DNA of 64,000 nt from Anaerosolibacter sp. (lineage in GTDB: Bacteria; Bacillota; Clostridia; Peptostreptococcales; Thermotaleaceae), in assembly GCF_029240175.1 (NCBI RefSeq), contig NZ_JARBTM010000009.1, positions 41,556 to 105,555 of the forward strand, written 5' to 3'. The position numbers were made by a program, and so were the translations under genes. The notes under the pieces are model-generated. The model was not told where the DNA came from. It saw nothing but the letters and a program-made list of their open reading frames with translations, and searched no databases. This document shows positions 25,896 through 35,015 of the stretch, in pieces; position 1 is the first letter of the stretch, and every line of letters starts with the position of its first letter.

Positions 25896-25967
25896 TGGTT
25901 CATATAATCGCAGAGATATGGTCTGCAAGTTTCTACCGGACTACCGTAAATGGTCTGACTATGAGCA
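25896..25967 (+). ncRNA. Purine riboswitch, guanine class
   Basis: The conserved core is plain: CATATAATCG, GATATGG, GTTTCTACC, CCGTAAA and GACTATGA. The base at the specificity position (in GACTATG) is C, as in guanine/hypoxanthine/xanthine switches, not the T of adenine switches. P2 (CGCAGA/TCTGC) and P3 (GGACTACC/TGGTCT) can pair. It stands in front of purine catabolic and transport genes. Confidence 0.93.
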
Positions 25968-26030
25968 AAGGTGTTTCTATGCATTTATCTTAGGGATACC
26001 TTATAACCTGCACAATAGAGACATATTCTA

Positions 26031-26092
26031 GGCGTGTTGGGTTTTGCTCTTTGCTCGAGTAGAACCAACACGTCTATTTTATTTTTATTTTT
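26031..26092 (+). terminator. Riboswitch expression platform (terminator)
   Basis: A long stem, GGCGTGTTGGgTTtTgCT / AGtAGAACCAACACGTC, is followed by a T-rich stretch (TATTTTATTTTTATTTTTT). It lies 60 bp after the aptamer, 25 bp before the first gene. It fits control by premature termination. I could not work out the antiterminator by eye. Confidence 0.75.
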
Positions 26093-26116
26093 TCGCATAA
26101 TGAAGGGAGCGACTAG

Positions 26117-26911
26117 ATGTTTATAATAAATGAATTCATACAACCTCAAACCATTGAGGAAGCCTATAACATACTTGTAAGCAGAAGAAACAATGCGGTG
26201 ATTGGCGGCAGTGCCTTTTTGAGAATGGGTTCGAAGAAAATTAATACTGCGGTAGATTTATCCAAGCTTGGACTAGATTATATAAAAGATGAGGATGGCT
26301 ATATAGAAATCGGAGCATATACAACTTTGAGGGAAGTTGAAACCAGCCCAATCCTAGTAAATAGCTTTAGCGGCGTTATATCCAACTCAGTGAAGAATAT
26401 TATTGGCATTCAATTTAGAAACATCGTTACAGTCGGCGCATCTGTTTTTTCAAAATATGGATTCTCCGATTTAATAACAGCACTGCTTGCTTTAGATACA
26501 GAGATAGAGCTATATAAAGCAGGTAGAATACCATTGGATGATTTTTTGAAAAGACCCTTTGAAAAGGATGTTTTAATAAGAATTTTTATAAAGAAAAATC
26601 AAAGACGAGCATCCTTTCAGGACTTAAGAAATTCTGTAAGCGATTATCCGATATTAAATGTTGCAGTTTCAAGACTTGATAATCAGTGGACGATCGCGGT
26701 GGGGGCAAGACCACGAGTGGCTGCGATTGCGATAAAAGCATCTGAAGCGTTATCCGAGCATTTAGGCCCTGAGAATTTAGCGTATTATGCAGATATAGCT
26801 GCTGAAGAATTAACCTTTGGTACCAACGAGAGAGGTACAGCCGAATATAGACAAGCCATGTGTAAAGTATTGGTGAAAAGAGCCCTTATGGAGGTACTAG
26901 AATGCAAATAG
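26117..26911 (+). CDS. xdhB: Xanthine dehydrogenase, FAD-binding subunit
   Basis: A 264-residue subunit of the molybdenum hydroxylase family, carrying FAD that passes electrons from the Fe-S centres. The N-terminal FAD motif is present in altered form (AVIGGSAFLRMG, about residue 28), and the second in IGIQFRNIVTVGASVFS (about 97). The C-terminal CO-dehydrogenase flavoprotein domain follows. The start lies nine bases after GAAGGGAGCG. It overlaps the next gene by ten bases. Confidence 0.9.
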   Translation: MFIINEFIQPQTIEEAYNILVSRRNNAVIGGSAFLRMGSKKINTAVDLSKLGLDYIKDEDGYIEIGAYTTLREVETSPILVNSFSGVISNSVKNIIGIQFRNIVTVGASVFSKYGFSDLITALLALDTEIELYKAGRIPLDDFLKRPFEKDVLIRIFIKKNQRRASFQDLRNSVSDYPILNVAVSRLDNQWTIAVGARPRVAAIAIKASEALSEHLGPENLAYYADIAAEELTFGTNERGTAEYRQAMCKVLVKRALMEVLECK

Positions 26912-27351
26912 AGATAATCTTAAATGGTAAAAAGGTAAGCTTGGATGTAAAAAATAATGAGTTATTGGCAGATACTTTAAGAAACTATGGTGTTTTCAGT
27001 ATAAGAAAAGGCTGTGATACCACATGCTGTGGACTTTGTACCATATGGGTTGAAGAAAAACCTGTATTATCTTGTGCAATGCTCTCTGTTCGAGCGGATG
27101 GCAAAACCATTACTACCATGGAAGGGCTTCAAAGGGAAGCGGAAGAATTTGCACAAGTTCTTGTGGCAGAAGGTTCAGAACAGTGCGGTTTCTGCAGTCC
27201 AGGTTTTATTTTGACTGTATTGGCAATGAAAAGAGAGCTGAAAAACCCTACACAGGAAGAGATTGTTCACTATTTAACTGGAAATCTGTGTAGATGTACA
27301 GGTTATTTGGGACAACTAAGAGCCATCAAAAAATATTTGGGGGTGGCATAG
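26902..27351 (+). CDS. xdhC: Xanthine dehydrogenase, 2Fe-2S subunit
   Basis: A 149-residue subunit with two 2Fe-2S centres. The N-terminal plant-ferredoxin-type Cys set is GCDTTCCGLC with a later C in VLSC. The C-terminal set is CGFCSPGF and CRCTGY. The first set reads TTC where many members have GEC. The start follows GGAGG inside the previous gene, so the two are probably translationally coupled. One base separates its stop from the next start. Confidence 0.93.
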   Translation: MQIEIILNGKKVSLDVKNNELLADTLRNYGVFSIRKGCDTTCCGLCTIWVEEKPVLSCAMLSVRADGKTITTMEGLQREAEEFAQVLVAEGSEQCGFCSPGFILTVLAMKRELKNPTQEEIVHYLTGNLCRCTGYLGQLRAIKKYLGVA

Positions 27352-27352
27352 G

Positions 27353-29635
27353 ATGAACTTTGTTGGTAAAAGCATACCTAAAATAGATGGCATGGCTATT
27401 GCCACAGGGAAACCGGTTTATACTGAAGACATGGTCCCTCCAAATGCTCTTGTAGTAAAGCTGCTCAGAAGTCCCCATGCCTTTGCTAGGATAAAGACTA
27501 TTGACACCTCAAGAGCGGAAAAATTAGAGAATGTGGCATGTATTCTCACGTATAAAGATGTACCTAATCGTAGATTTACACTGGCGGGTCAGTCTTATCC
27601 AGAACCTTCCCCCTATGATCGCTTAATTCTAGATGAAATCGTAAGATATGTGGGGGATGAAGTGGCGATCATTGCAGCTGCAGATGAAGAAACAGCTGAA
27701 AAGGCCATGAAGCTAATAAAGGTTGATTATGAAGTGTTTGAACCTGTCTTGGATTATGAGAAGGCTATGGGCCATCCTTCTGTTGTCCATCCAGAAGCAG
27801 ATGTACACTGTAATTTTGATATAGGTATGGACAAGGAAAGAAATATTGTATCTTCTCAAAAGATAGAGGTTGGAAATGTGGAAGAAGAGTTAGAAAAATG
27901 CCATATTGTAGTGGAAGAGACTTGTTATACACAAGCCCAGGCCCACGGCATGATGGAAACTTACCGAGCATATAGCCATCTAGATCATACTGGCAGACTT
28001 GTTGTTGTTAGTTCGACCCAGATTCCTTTCCATGTAAGAAGACAGTTGTCGAGAGCTTTAAAGCTGCCTGCTAGTAAAATAAGGGTAATTAAGCCTAGAA
28101 TTGGCGGAGGATTTGGTGGTAAACAGACAGGGGCTGTGGAAATGTTCGCAGCCATTGTTACACTTACTACTGGAAAACCGGCTAAAATTGTTTATGATCG
28201 CGAAGAGACGTTTACTGCAACAAACAGCCGTCATGCAATGAGATTAAAGGTTAGATTAGGAGCCGATCAGGAAGGATTCATTAGAGTAGTGGACATTCAG
28301 GGTTTATCGGATACAGGGGCTTACGGTGAACATGCTTCTACGACATTTGGGGTTGTGGGTCAGAAAACCCTTCCCCTTTATAACAAGACAAAGGCCGTTC
28401 GATTTATGGGAGACGTGGTTTATACAAATAAAATGCCAGCAGGAGCCTTTAGAGGTTACGGTGCTACCCAGGGAACATTTGCATTAGAAACGGCTGTCAA
28501 TAAGCTAGCTGAAAGATTAAATATGGACCCTACCGAGATTCGATTAAAGAATTTAATTAAAGAAGGTGAAACTTCTTTAGTATCCGAAGGGATTAGACTG
28601 GGAAGCTCAACCTTGCATAGGTGTATAGAAAAGGGTCGAGAGCTGATTGGATGGAAGGATAAGTACCCAAGATTAGAGGTTGGCGAGCATAAGGTACGGG
28701 CTTTGGGAATGGCCGTAACAATGCAAGGGTCAGGAATTGCCAATATCGATACTGCTTCAGCTGAAATTCGATTAAATGACGATGGTAACTTTACACTGCT
28801 CATCGGATCTACAGACATGGGAACAGGAAGTGATACCATATTAAGCCAAATGGCAGCCGAGATTTTAGAAACAACAATAGATAATATTATTGTTCATGCT
28901 GCAGATACAGATATATCTCCTTATGACCCGGGCTCTTATGCTTCCAGTACCACTTATGTGACAGGGATGGCTGTAGTGAAAGCTGCTGAAGATTTAAAGA
29001 AACAGATTGTAGAAAGCGGCGCAAGGATATTAGGAGTTTCCATCGATGAAGTGGATTATGACGGCCTCAAAATAATCACCGTTAATGGGGACAATGAAGT
29101 TACTCTGGAAAAAGTTGCAGAACTTCAGATATTAGGTTTCGGGGGCAAACGTCAGCTGGTTGGTAATTCAACCTATGGCAGTCCAGTATCTCCACCACCG
29201 TTCATTGCAGGATTTGCAGAGGTGGAAGTTGATAAAGAAACGGGAAAGGTTCGATTAATAGACTATGTAGCGGTGATTGACTGCGGTACGGTAATCAATC
29301 CAAACCTGGCCACGATTCAGGCTGAAGGTGGACTTGTTCAAGGGATCGGTCTAGCGATGTATGAAGATGTGAGGTATGACGAAAGAGGTAGAATGACGAC
29401 AAATAACTTTATGCAATATAAAATTCCAACCAGAAAGGATATCGGAAACATTCGAGTGGTCTTTGAAGAGAGTTTTGAGCCAACAGGACCCTTTGGCGCA
29501 AAGTCCATAGGGGAAGTTGTTATAAATACACCGGCACCAGCTATAATGGACGCGGTTTATAATGCAGTAGGTGTTAGGATAACAAACCTTCCAATAACCC
29601 CTGAAAAAGTATTCTTAGCAATGAAGCAAATGTAA
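27353..29635 (+). CDS. xdhA: Xanthine dehydrogenase, molybdenum-binding subunit
   Basis: A 760-residue catalytic subunit that hydroxylates hypoxanthine or xanthine at the molybdenum cofactor. It has the family motifs RIGGGFGGKQ (about 245), PAGAFRGYG (about 365), GSTDMGTGSDT (about 490) and the active-site region GPFGAKSIGEV near the C-terminus, with the catalytic Glu of GE. The length is typical. No cofactor-insertion chaperone is seen nearby. The substrate is inferred from the purine riboswitch and the following purine permease; other purine or aromatic hydroxylases share this fold. Confidence 0.92.
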   Translation: MNFVGKSIPKIDGMAIATGKPVYTEDMVPPNALVVKLLRSPHAFARIKTIDTSRAEKLENVACILTYKDVPNRRFTLAGQSYPEPSPYDRLILDEIVRYVGDEVAIIAAADEETAEKAMKLIKVDYEVFEPVLDYEKAMGHPSVVHPEADVHCNFDIGMDKERNIVSSQKIEVGNVEEELEKCHIVVEETCYTQAQAHGMMETYRAYSHLDHTGRLVVVSSTQIPFHVRRQLSRALKLPASKIRVIKPRIGGGFGGKQTGAVEMFAAIVTLTTGKPAKIVYDREETFTATNSRHAMRLKVRLGADQEGFIRVVDIQGLSDTGAYGEHASTTFGVVGQKTLPLYNKTKAVRFMGDVVYTNKMPAGAFRGYGATQGTFALETAVNKLAERLNMDPTEIRLKNLIKEGETSLVSEGIRLGSSTLHRCIEKGRELIGWKDKYPRLEVGEHKVRALGMAVTMQGSGIANIDTASAEIRLNDDGNFTLLIGSTDMGTGSDTILSQMAAEILETTIDNIIVHAADTDISPYDPGSYASSTTYVTGMAVVKAAEDLKKQIVESGARILGVSIDEVDYDGLKIITVNGDNEVTLEKVAELQILGFGGKRQLVGNSTYGSPVSPPPFIAGFAEVEVDKETGKVRLIDYVAVIDCGTVINPNLATIQAEGGLVQGIGLAMYEDVRYDERGRMTTNNFMQYKIPTRKDIGNIRVVFEESFEPTGPFGAKSIGEVVINTPAPAIMDAVYNAVGVRITNLPITPEKVFLAMKQM

Positions 29636-29677
29636 GCTCTGTATGTCAGAAAAAATAAAAAAATGGAGGTAATTGAG

Positions 29678-31036
29678 ATGTCGCATATGAATGAGAACAA
29701 TCCCAATCTTGATTCGAAGTATGATGTGGATGGTAAACCACCCTTAAAGGAAGCTATACCTCTTGGATTACAACATGTACTGGCTATGTTTGCTGGTAAT
29801 GTGACAGTACCATTAATCATCGCAGGTGCCCTTGGATTGTCAGTGGGTGAAAAAACCTTCCTAATTCAGTGTGCAATGCTCGTTGCAGGGATTGCCACAC
29901 TTATCCAAGCGAATCGCATTGGGCCAGTAGGTGCCAATTTACCGATCGTCATGGGGACTAGTTTTGGCTTCGTACCTACTTCTATAGCCATAGGGAAGCA
30001 GTTTGGCTTATCGGGTATATTGGGAGCGGCTTTTGTGGGTGGATTTTTCGAAGCGATCTTAGGTTACTTCTTAAAGCCCCTTCGTAAATATTTCCCACCG
30101 ATTGTTACTGGGACAGTTTTGCTCACGATTGGTCTATCATTACTACCTACAGGAATTAAATACTTCGCCGGGGGAGCAGGAGCCCCAGATTTTGGTTCTT
30201 TGCAGAACCTGGCAATAGGAAGCTTAGTATTGGTGACGATTATATTCTTTAATCAGTATTTTAAAGGAATCCCGAGAATGGCAGCCATTTTAATAGGTAT
30301 CATCGTAGGTTACGTAGTTGCTATTTTCATGGGTAAAGTTGATTTTACATCTGTGGCAGATGCCGCTTGGTTTTCTATACCTACACCTATGGCTTATGGA
30401 ATGACCTTTCATGCACCAGCGATTATCGCTATGCTTATCTTATACATCGTAACAACTGTTGAAACGGTTGGGGATATTTCAGGTATTACCATTGGAGGTG
30501 CTGGTAGAGAAGCTACTGACAAAGAACTTTCAGGTGGGGTTATGGCTGATGGGTTAGCCAGTAGTTTTGCAGCTATTTTCAATGCATTTCCTAATACTTC
30601 TTTTAGTCAGAATGTGGGAATTGTATCTCTAACTGGGATTATGAGTAGATATGTAGTGAGTGTGGGTGCGGGCTTCTTAATACTAGCTGCCTTGGTTCCC
30701 AAATTGGGTGCTGTCCTTGCAGTAATGCCCCAGAGTGTCCTAGGCGGAGCCGCTGTTGTAATGTTTGCAATGATTGCAACTTCTGGGATTGTATTGGTTA
30801 CAAAAGACGAGTTAAACCAAAGAAATTTATTAATCGTTGCTGTTGCTTTAGGCTTAGGATTGGGATTAGGATCCGTTCCCGAGGCACTGCAGCATCTGCC
30901 AGAATCCGTAAATCTGATTTTCTCAGGCTCTGGCATGGTAGTTTCTTGTGTTATCGCTTTGGTTCTGAATATAATATTACCAAAAGAAAAGCCGCGTACT
31001 ATTGCAAATAGCGAAGCGATACACGCAGTGAAGTAA
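29678..31036 (+). CDS. pbuX: NCS2-family xanthine/uracil permease
   Basis: A 452-residue transporter with about 14 membrane segments. It has the nucleobase-cation symporter-2 motifs QHVLAMFAGNVTVPLII, VETVGDISGIT and NTSFSQNVGIVSLTG. In the permease the E of VETVGD and the NxG motif help bind the base; the NVG here fits xanthine/urate-type carriers. The start at 29678 has GGAGG eight bases upstream; an earlier in-frame ATG overlaps that site. It is the last gene of the riboswitch operon and should bring in xanthine or hypoxanthine. Confidence 0.92.
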   Translation: MSHMNENNPNLDSKYDVDGKPPLKEAIPLGLQHVLAMFAGNVTVPLIIAGALGLSVGEKTFLIQCAMLVAGIATLIQANRIGPVGANLPIVMGTSFGFVPTSIAIGKQFGLSGILGAAFVGGFFEAILGYFLKPLRKYFPPIVTGTVLLTIGLSLLPTGIKYFAGGAGAPDFGSLQNLAIGSLVLVTIIFFNQYFKGIPRMAAILIGIIVGYVVAIFMGKVDFTSVADAAWFSIPTPMAYGMTFHAPAIIAMLILYIVTTVETVGDISGITIGGAGREATDKELSGGVMADGLASSFAAIFNAFPNTSFSQNVGIVSLTGIMSRYVVSVGAGFLILAALVPKLGAVLAVMPQSVLGGAAVVMFAMIATSGIVLVTKDELNQRNLLIVAVALGLGLGLGSVPEALQHLPESVNLIFSGSGMVVSCVIALVLNIILPKEKPRTIANSEAIHAVK

Positions 31037-31074
31037 TTCCTATGTAATTTGAATGAAAAAAATTTAAATCAAAT

Positions 31075-31110
31075 AAAGGGAGCTCTTCAAACAGAAGGGC
31101 TCCCTTTATC
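31075..31110. terminator. Terminator of the xanthine dehydrogenase operon
   Basis: AAAGGGAGC / GCTCCCTTT with a loop of 15 bases and TTAT after it. It also lies downstream of the convergent gene ending at 31143. Confidence 0.75.
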
Positions 31111-31142
31111 TGATTAAGTAACACAACCGCAAATAGAAAGAA

Positions 31143-31484
31143 TTATTCTTGCTGATTTAGAATATGTCTGAGTATGAGCAAACCTTGCATCATCTTAGGA
31201 AACCCACATGTGGGCGCTACCAGAAGCATAGCATGTTCTATTTCTTCCTTTGTGCAGCCGCTTTTTAAAGCTTTGAGAATATGAGTTCTTAAGGCATATT
31301 CATATTGAGAATTCGTAGATAAAGCTACTTTAATAAGCCAACGGGTTTTCTCATCTATGGGGCCGCCTTTCTCATGAACCAATCTACCAAAATTTTCATA
31401 GGCATCATAAATTTCAGTATGATTTTCAACGAAGTATTTAAGGTTTTTTTCTATAACATCTAGATTGTCAAAATAATCATTCAT
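31143..31484 (-). CDS. Carboxymuconolactone decarboxylase / AhpD-like family protein
   Basis: A 113-residue helical protein of the CMD fold. It has DEKTRWLIKVALSTNSQYEYALRTHILKALKSGCTKEEI and a second VAPTCGFPKMM segment. The CxxC redox pair of AhpD-type members is missing (NSQYEYA stands in its place), so it should not act as a peroxidase partner; the actual reaction is unknown. The start is the ATG after GGAGG; an earlier in-frame ATG lies before the site. It is monocistronic. Confidence 0.82.
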   Translation of the reverse strand: MNDYFDNLDVIEKNLKYFVENHTEIYDAYENFGRLVHEKGGPIDEKTRWLIKVALSTNSQYEYALRTHILKALKSGCTKEEIEHAMLLVAPTCGFPKMMQGLLILRHILNQQE

Positions 31485-31634
31485 AGTACCTCCACATATC
31501 ATTTAAATATTATTTGCTCATATTATATCCCAAAATGTTTATTGATAAACTTTGTACGCCATTGGGCAGTAAAGATTTGAGCGTTTGAAGCAGATAATGG
31601 TGAGATTTCCAAATACAATGTCCGATGTTTTGGA

Positions 31635-31641
31635 TTCGACA
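31635..31641 (-). promoter_or_regulatory. Spo0A-box match upstream of the M55 remnant
   Basis: TTCGACA is an exact 0A-box in reverse. It stands about 80 bp before the short reading frame at 31714. It may be chance. Confidence 0.25.
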
Positions 31642-31713
31642 AATAACAAATAAAGAATATGATATGATATGTTATGTGTATGAACCATAATTATTCAATG
31701 TTGATGATAGAAG

Positions 31714-31965
31714 GTGCATAGGTTGTTAGAAGATAGTGTGCATAAAATATTGTCACAAGAAATAAAGAGAATCACTCCTTGCAAAATGGAAGGAGAAATC
31801 GAGTTAGAGGTTTCATTCTTAAATAGCGGCATGGCAGAGGCTACCTTATTTATACCAGGGGTGGTCCTAATTGAACCTAATCGAGTAAGATATGCAGCCA
31901 AGGATATCATTGAGGCCTATAAAATGAGAACAGCATTGACTACACTGGCTGCAAGTGTACTATAA
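31714..31965 (+). pseudogene. C-terminal remnant of an M55 D-aminopeptidase (DppA-like)
   Basis: An 83-residue frame that resembles only the last third of D-aminopeptidases of the DppA family. The pattern is a strand LEVSFLNSGMAEATLFIPGV, then RVRYAAKDIIEAYKM and a final helix. The metal-binding N-terminal two thirds (the full enzyme has about 270 residues) are absent, and the DNA just upstream is closed by stops. A TTG at 31723 with AGAAGGTG before it could also start it, so it may still be translated. It lies 20 bp before the desulfhydrase gene. The family link is from memory of the pattern and is moderate only. Confidence 0.5.
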
Positions 31966-31984
31966 ATAATCTCAAAAGGAGAAG

Positions 31985-32986
31985 ATGGAAATGGTAAAGC
32001 TGCCTTCAAGAATTAGCCTTGCAAACCTGCCCACCAGAATAGAAAAGCTAGATCGATTATCAAAGGAATTGGGTGGACCCCAAATATATATCAAAAGAGA
32101 CGACCAAACTGGATCAGAGATTTCCGGCAATAAGATTAGAAAACTAGAATATGTTATAAAAGAGGCCTTGGAGCAAAAATGTGATTACTTGATTACCTGT
32201 GGAGGTATACAATCAAATCATGCAAGGGCAACGGCTGCAGCTGCAGCGAAATTAGGACTTGGTGCTAGTCTCGTTCTAAGAAGTGGTGGAGATGATCCTC
32301 TGGAAGGAAACTATCTTCTTGATAGGCTATTCGGAGCGGAGATTCGATTCATTACACCGGAGGACTATCGCGAAAGAAGGATGGAAATTATGGAGGAGGT
32401 TAAAGACCGCCTTGTACAACAGGGATATACGCCATATATTATCCCAGAAGGGGCATCTAATGGAATCGGTACCTTTGGTTACTATACAGCCATGGAGGAA
32501 ATATTGGAGCAGGAAAGGCAGATGGGAGTCGCCTTCGACGCTATAGGGCTAGCTGTAGGTTCCGGAGGGACTTACAGTGGAATGTTCTTAGCCAATAAAA
32601 TGTTAGGACATAGGACTAAGATTCTGGGTATCAATGTATGCGATACGGCAGACTACTTTCGAGATCGAATCTCTAACATCCTTAATGATAGTTTACGCCA
32701 TATTGACAAAAAACTAGATTATTCTAAGAATGAAATCGAAATCATAGATGGATATGTTGGTAAGGGATATGCCCAAAGCACAAGGGAGGAGCTTGCATTT
32801 ATTCATTGGTTTGCTAAACTGGAAGGGATTATTTTAGACCCTGTGTATACAGGTAAAGGAATGTATGGATTGGTCAATGAAATAAGAAAAGGCAATATGC
32901 AAGCCTATAACAATATCCTGTATATTCATACAGGTGGCCTGTTTGGATTGTTTCCTAAAAAGGATCTATTCTTTAACGAAGGATAA
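31985..32986 (+). CDS. dcyD: D-cysteine desulfhydrase / ACC-deaminase family PLP enzyme
   Basis: A 333-residue fold-type II PLP enzyme. The PLP Lys is in the motif SGNKIRKLEY (about residue 52), followed by CGGIQSNHARATAAAAAKLG and the phosphate-binding GSGGTYSG. It splits D-cysteine to pyruvate, sulfide and ammonia or opens the ring of aminocyclopropane carboxylate; the two groups are hard to tell apart by eye. The start follows AAAGGAG; a second ATG two codons on is also possible. It follows a D-peptidase remnant, which would fit a past D-amino-acid operon. Confidence 0.88.
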   Translation: MEMVKLPSRISLANLPTRIEKLDRLSKELGGPQIYIKRDDQTGSEISGNKIRKLEYVIKEALEQKCDYLITCGGIQSNHARATAAAAAKLGLGASLVLRSGGDDPLEGNYLLDRLFGAEIRFITPEDYRERRMEIMEEVKDRLVQQGYTPYIIPEGASNGIGTFGYYTAMEEILEQERQMGVAFDAIGLAVGSGGTYSGMFLANKMLGHRTKILGINVCDTADYFRDRISNILNDSLRHIDKKLDYSKNEIEIIDGYVGKGYAQSTREELAFIHWFAKLEGIILDPVYTGKGMYGLVNEIRKGNMQAYNNILYIHTGGLFGLFPKKDLFFNEG

Positions 32987-33018
32987 AGGAGATCTATACC
33001 TTCAATTCATTTTAAAAG

Positions 33019-33065
33019 CATAAACGACGAATGATTTTTTATAAGCATTCGTCGTTTATGTTTTT
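33019..33065 (+). terminator. Terminator after the desulfhydrase
   Basis: A 15-bp perfect stem CATAAACGACGAATG / CATTCGTCGTTTATG, then TTTTT. The rest of 32987-33275 is very AT-rich with no gene. Confidence 0.88.
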
Positions 33066-33275
33066 AGGAAAAAATCCATAGGATCAGCAATAAAATAATG
33101 TTCAATGACAATATAAATAAATATGGTGTTTATATAATATTTGATAATAATACAACAATTATTGAATTATTATTATTGGATGATTATAATAAATATAATA
33201 TACTCATGGGTCATTGATAGAAGTATAAAATTGAGTATCATAAGGTACTATTGATGGTACATAGGGGGAATAGAC

Positions 33276-34172
33276 TTGAATAAACGTGATATGGGTTTAG
33301 GGTTCATTGTAGTAATTTTATGGGGGTTCAATTTCATTGCTATCAAACTGGGTTTGGCCAATATGCCAGCGTTACTTCTGGCAGCTGTTCGATTTGTTGT
33401 TGTCTGTTTACCAGCCATTTTTTTCTTACCAAGGCCTCCAGTAGCTTGGCGTTGGCTCATTGCTTTGGGCTTGACCCTTAACGTGGGACAATTTGCTTTT
33501 CTCTTTATGGGGGTAAAACTGGGAATGCCTGTGGGCCTTTCTTCCCTTATACTCCAGTCCCAGGCGTTTTTTACATTGGTAATTGCTTCCTTGATGATCG
33601 GAGAACGATGGCGTTGGAATCAAGTGATTGGTTTAATTATTTCTGCCATCGGTATGGTTATTGTAGGATCGCAACAAGGCAGCAGCATGACACTGGTTGG
33701 ATTTTGGCTTACTTTGGCTGCAGCGGCTAGCTGGGGGACGGGTACTGTAATTATGCGCCGAGCTACACAAGATGTTCCGCCTTTTTCCATGTTATCTTTG
33801 GTGGTATGGGCGGGTGCAGTTGCCATACTGCCCCTAGCATTATTATCTTTATGGATAGAAGGTATTGCTGCATGGCAGGCAGCGTGGGATGCTGTCAACT
33901 GGGTCACAATCGTTTGTGTAATCTATTTAGCCTATTTTGCTACATTAGGTGGATATGGGCTGTGGGGACGATTACTGGCTCATTATCCAGCAGCTGTGGT
34001 CTCTCCTTTGGCCCTGTTAGTTCCCATCATAGGGATGAGTAGCGCGGCGCTGCTTTTAGGTGAAACATTCTCTCTGTGGCAGATGATGGGGGCACTGCTG
34101 GTGATGGCAGGTCTGGTCATTAATGTTCTTGGAGGACGATTGAAAAAAAGCGTTAAGGAAGGTCAGGCCTAA
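33276..34172 (+). CDS. EamA-family drug/metabolite exporter
   Basis: A 298-residue protein with ten membrane segments in two EamA halves (about 5-140 and 150-285). It opens with VVILWGFNFIAIKLGL, typical of the RhaT/YdeD group that exports amino acids or other metabolites. The start is TTG (33276) after GGGGG; the next ATG is five codons on. Its codons look richer in G and C than those of its neighbours, which may point to transfer. Its last 20 bases overlap the convergent ABC gene. Confidence 0.9.
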   Translation: MNKRDMGLGFIVVILWGFNFIAIKLGLANMPALLLAAVRFVVVCLPAIFFLPRPPVAWRWLIALGLTLNVGQFAFLFMGVKLGMPVGLSSLILQSQAFFTLVIASLMIGERWRWNQVIGLIISAIGMVIVGSQQGSSMTLVGFWLTLAAAASWGTGTVIMRRATQDVPPFSMLSLVVWAGAVAILPLALLSLWIEGIAAWQAAWDAVNWVTIVCVIYLAYFATLGGYGLWGRLLAHYPAAVVSPLALLVPIIGMSSAALLLGETFSLWQMMGALLVMAGLVINVLGGRLKKSVKEGQA

Positions 34173-34941
34173 TGCACTGTAATACGAAACGGTCTTTTAG
34201 CTTATCAAATTGCACGGGTGCTTCGAAGAAATCACAAAGGTTTTCTTTGGTCAAGACTAAATCTGTTTTTCCTGAAGAATGAACCTGACCTCTGCGGAGC
34301 AGTAGGGTGTGGCTAAAGGTAGGAAGAATTTCCTCGGTGCGATGGGTTACATAGATCATCGTTGGGGCATCCTGTTCATAGCTTAATTTTCCTATAATGG
34401 AAAGCAATTGTTCCTTTGCAAATATATCTAATCCGGTACAGGGCTCATCCAGAATAAGCAGTCGAGGTGAAGACATTAGGCCTCTGGCAATAAGAACTCT
34501 CTGCTTTTCACCCTGGGACAGAGACTGATAGGTTCGATTGGAGAGGTGCACACTGTCTAGACGTTCCAATATATTTCTGGCAATTTCCCTATCTCTTTGA
34601 CTCGGCTGTTCATATAGGCCAATTGTTGCAAACTTACCGCTTAAGACGATATCCTCTACAGATTCAGTACCATAGAGCTTTTCTTGAAGGGCAGTACTCA
34701 CCCAGCCAATGGATTTTCTCAACTCTCTCAAGTCATATTTTCCAAAGGTCTTACCGAGAACCTGCATTTCTCCCTCTGAAGGAAAGAAGTACCCATTAAC
34801 CATATTTAACAGTGTAGTTTTACCTGAGCCGTTTAGACCTAAGATGGCCCAATGCTCACCGGTTTGCACTGACCAATCCACCGATTTTAATATGTACTTT
34901 GAATCTCGAATAACTGAAACTTGCTTTGCTTCAATCACCAA
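34153..34941 (-). CDS. ABC transporter ATP-binding protein, ModF/YlmA-like
   Basis: A 262-residue single ATPase domain. It shows Walker A GLNGSGKTT (about 34), the signature LSQGEKQR (about 142) and Walker B LLILDEP (about 162), and the D-loop GLD and switch His (THR) follow. The opening IEAKQVSVIRDSKYILKSVDW and the layout resemble the YlmA/ModF group. No permease gene lies beside it, so it may have a non-transport role or a distant partner. The start is TTG with AAAGGAG before it (a GTG one codon later is possible). It shares 20 bp with the end of the EamA gene. Confidence 0.88.
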   Translation of the reverse strand: MVIEAKQVSVIRDSKYILKSVDWSVQTGEHWAILGLNGSGKTTLLNMVNGYFFPSEGEMQVLGKTFGKYDLRELRKSIGWVSTALQEKLYGTESVEDIVLSGKFATIGLYEQPSQRDREIARNILERLDSVHLSNRTYQSLSQGEKQRVLIARGLMSSPRLLILDEPCTGLDIFAKEQLLSIIGKLSYEQDAPTMIYVTHRTEEILPTFSHTLLLRRGQVHSSGKTDLVLTKENLCDFFEAPVQFDKLKDRFVLQCIRPDLP

Positions 34942-35015
34942 ATGAATTCGCTCCTTTGCAAAAATAAGATTTTATAAAAAGTTGTATAATTTTTCTTATT
35001 ATAATAAATTTTCTG

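Noticed and set aside
28456..28839. A 127-residue minus-strand frame inside the molybdenum subunit gene
   Set aside because: It has no ribosome site and is opposite a strongly conserved coding region.
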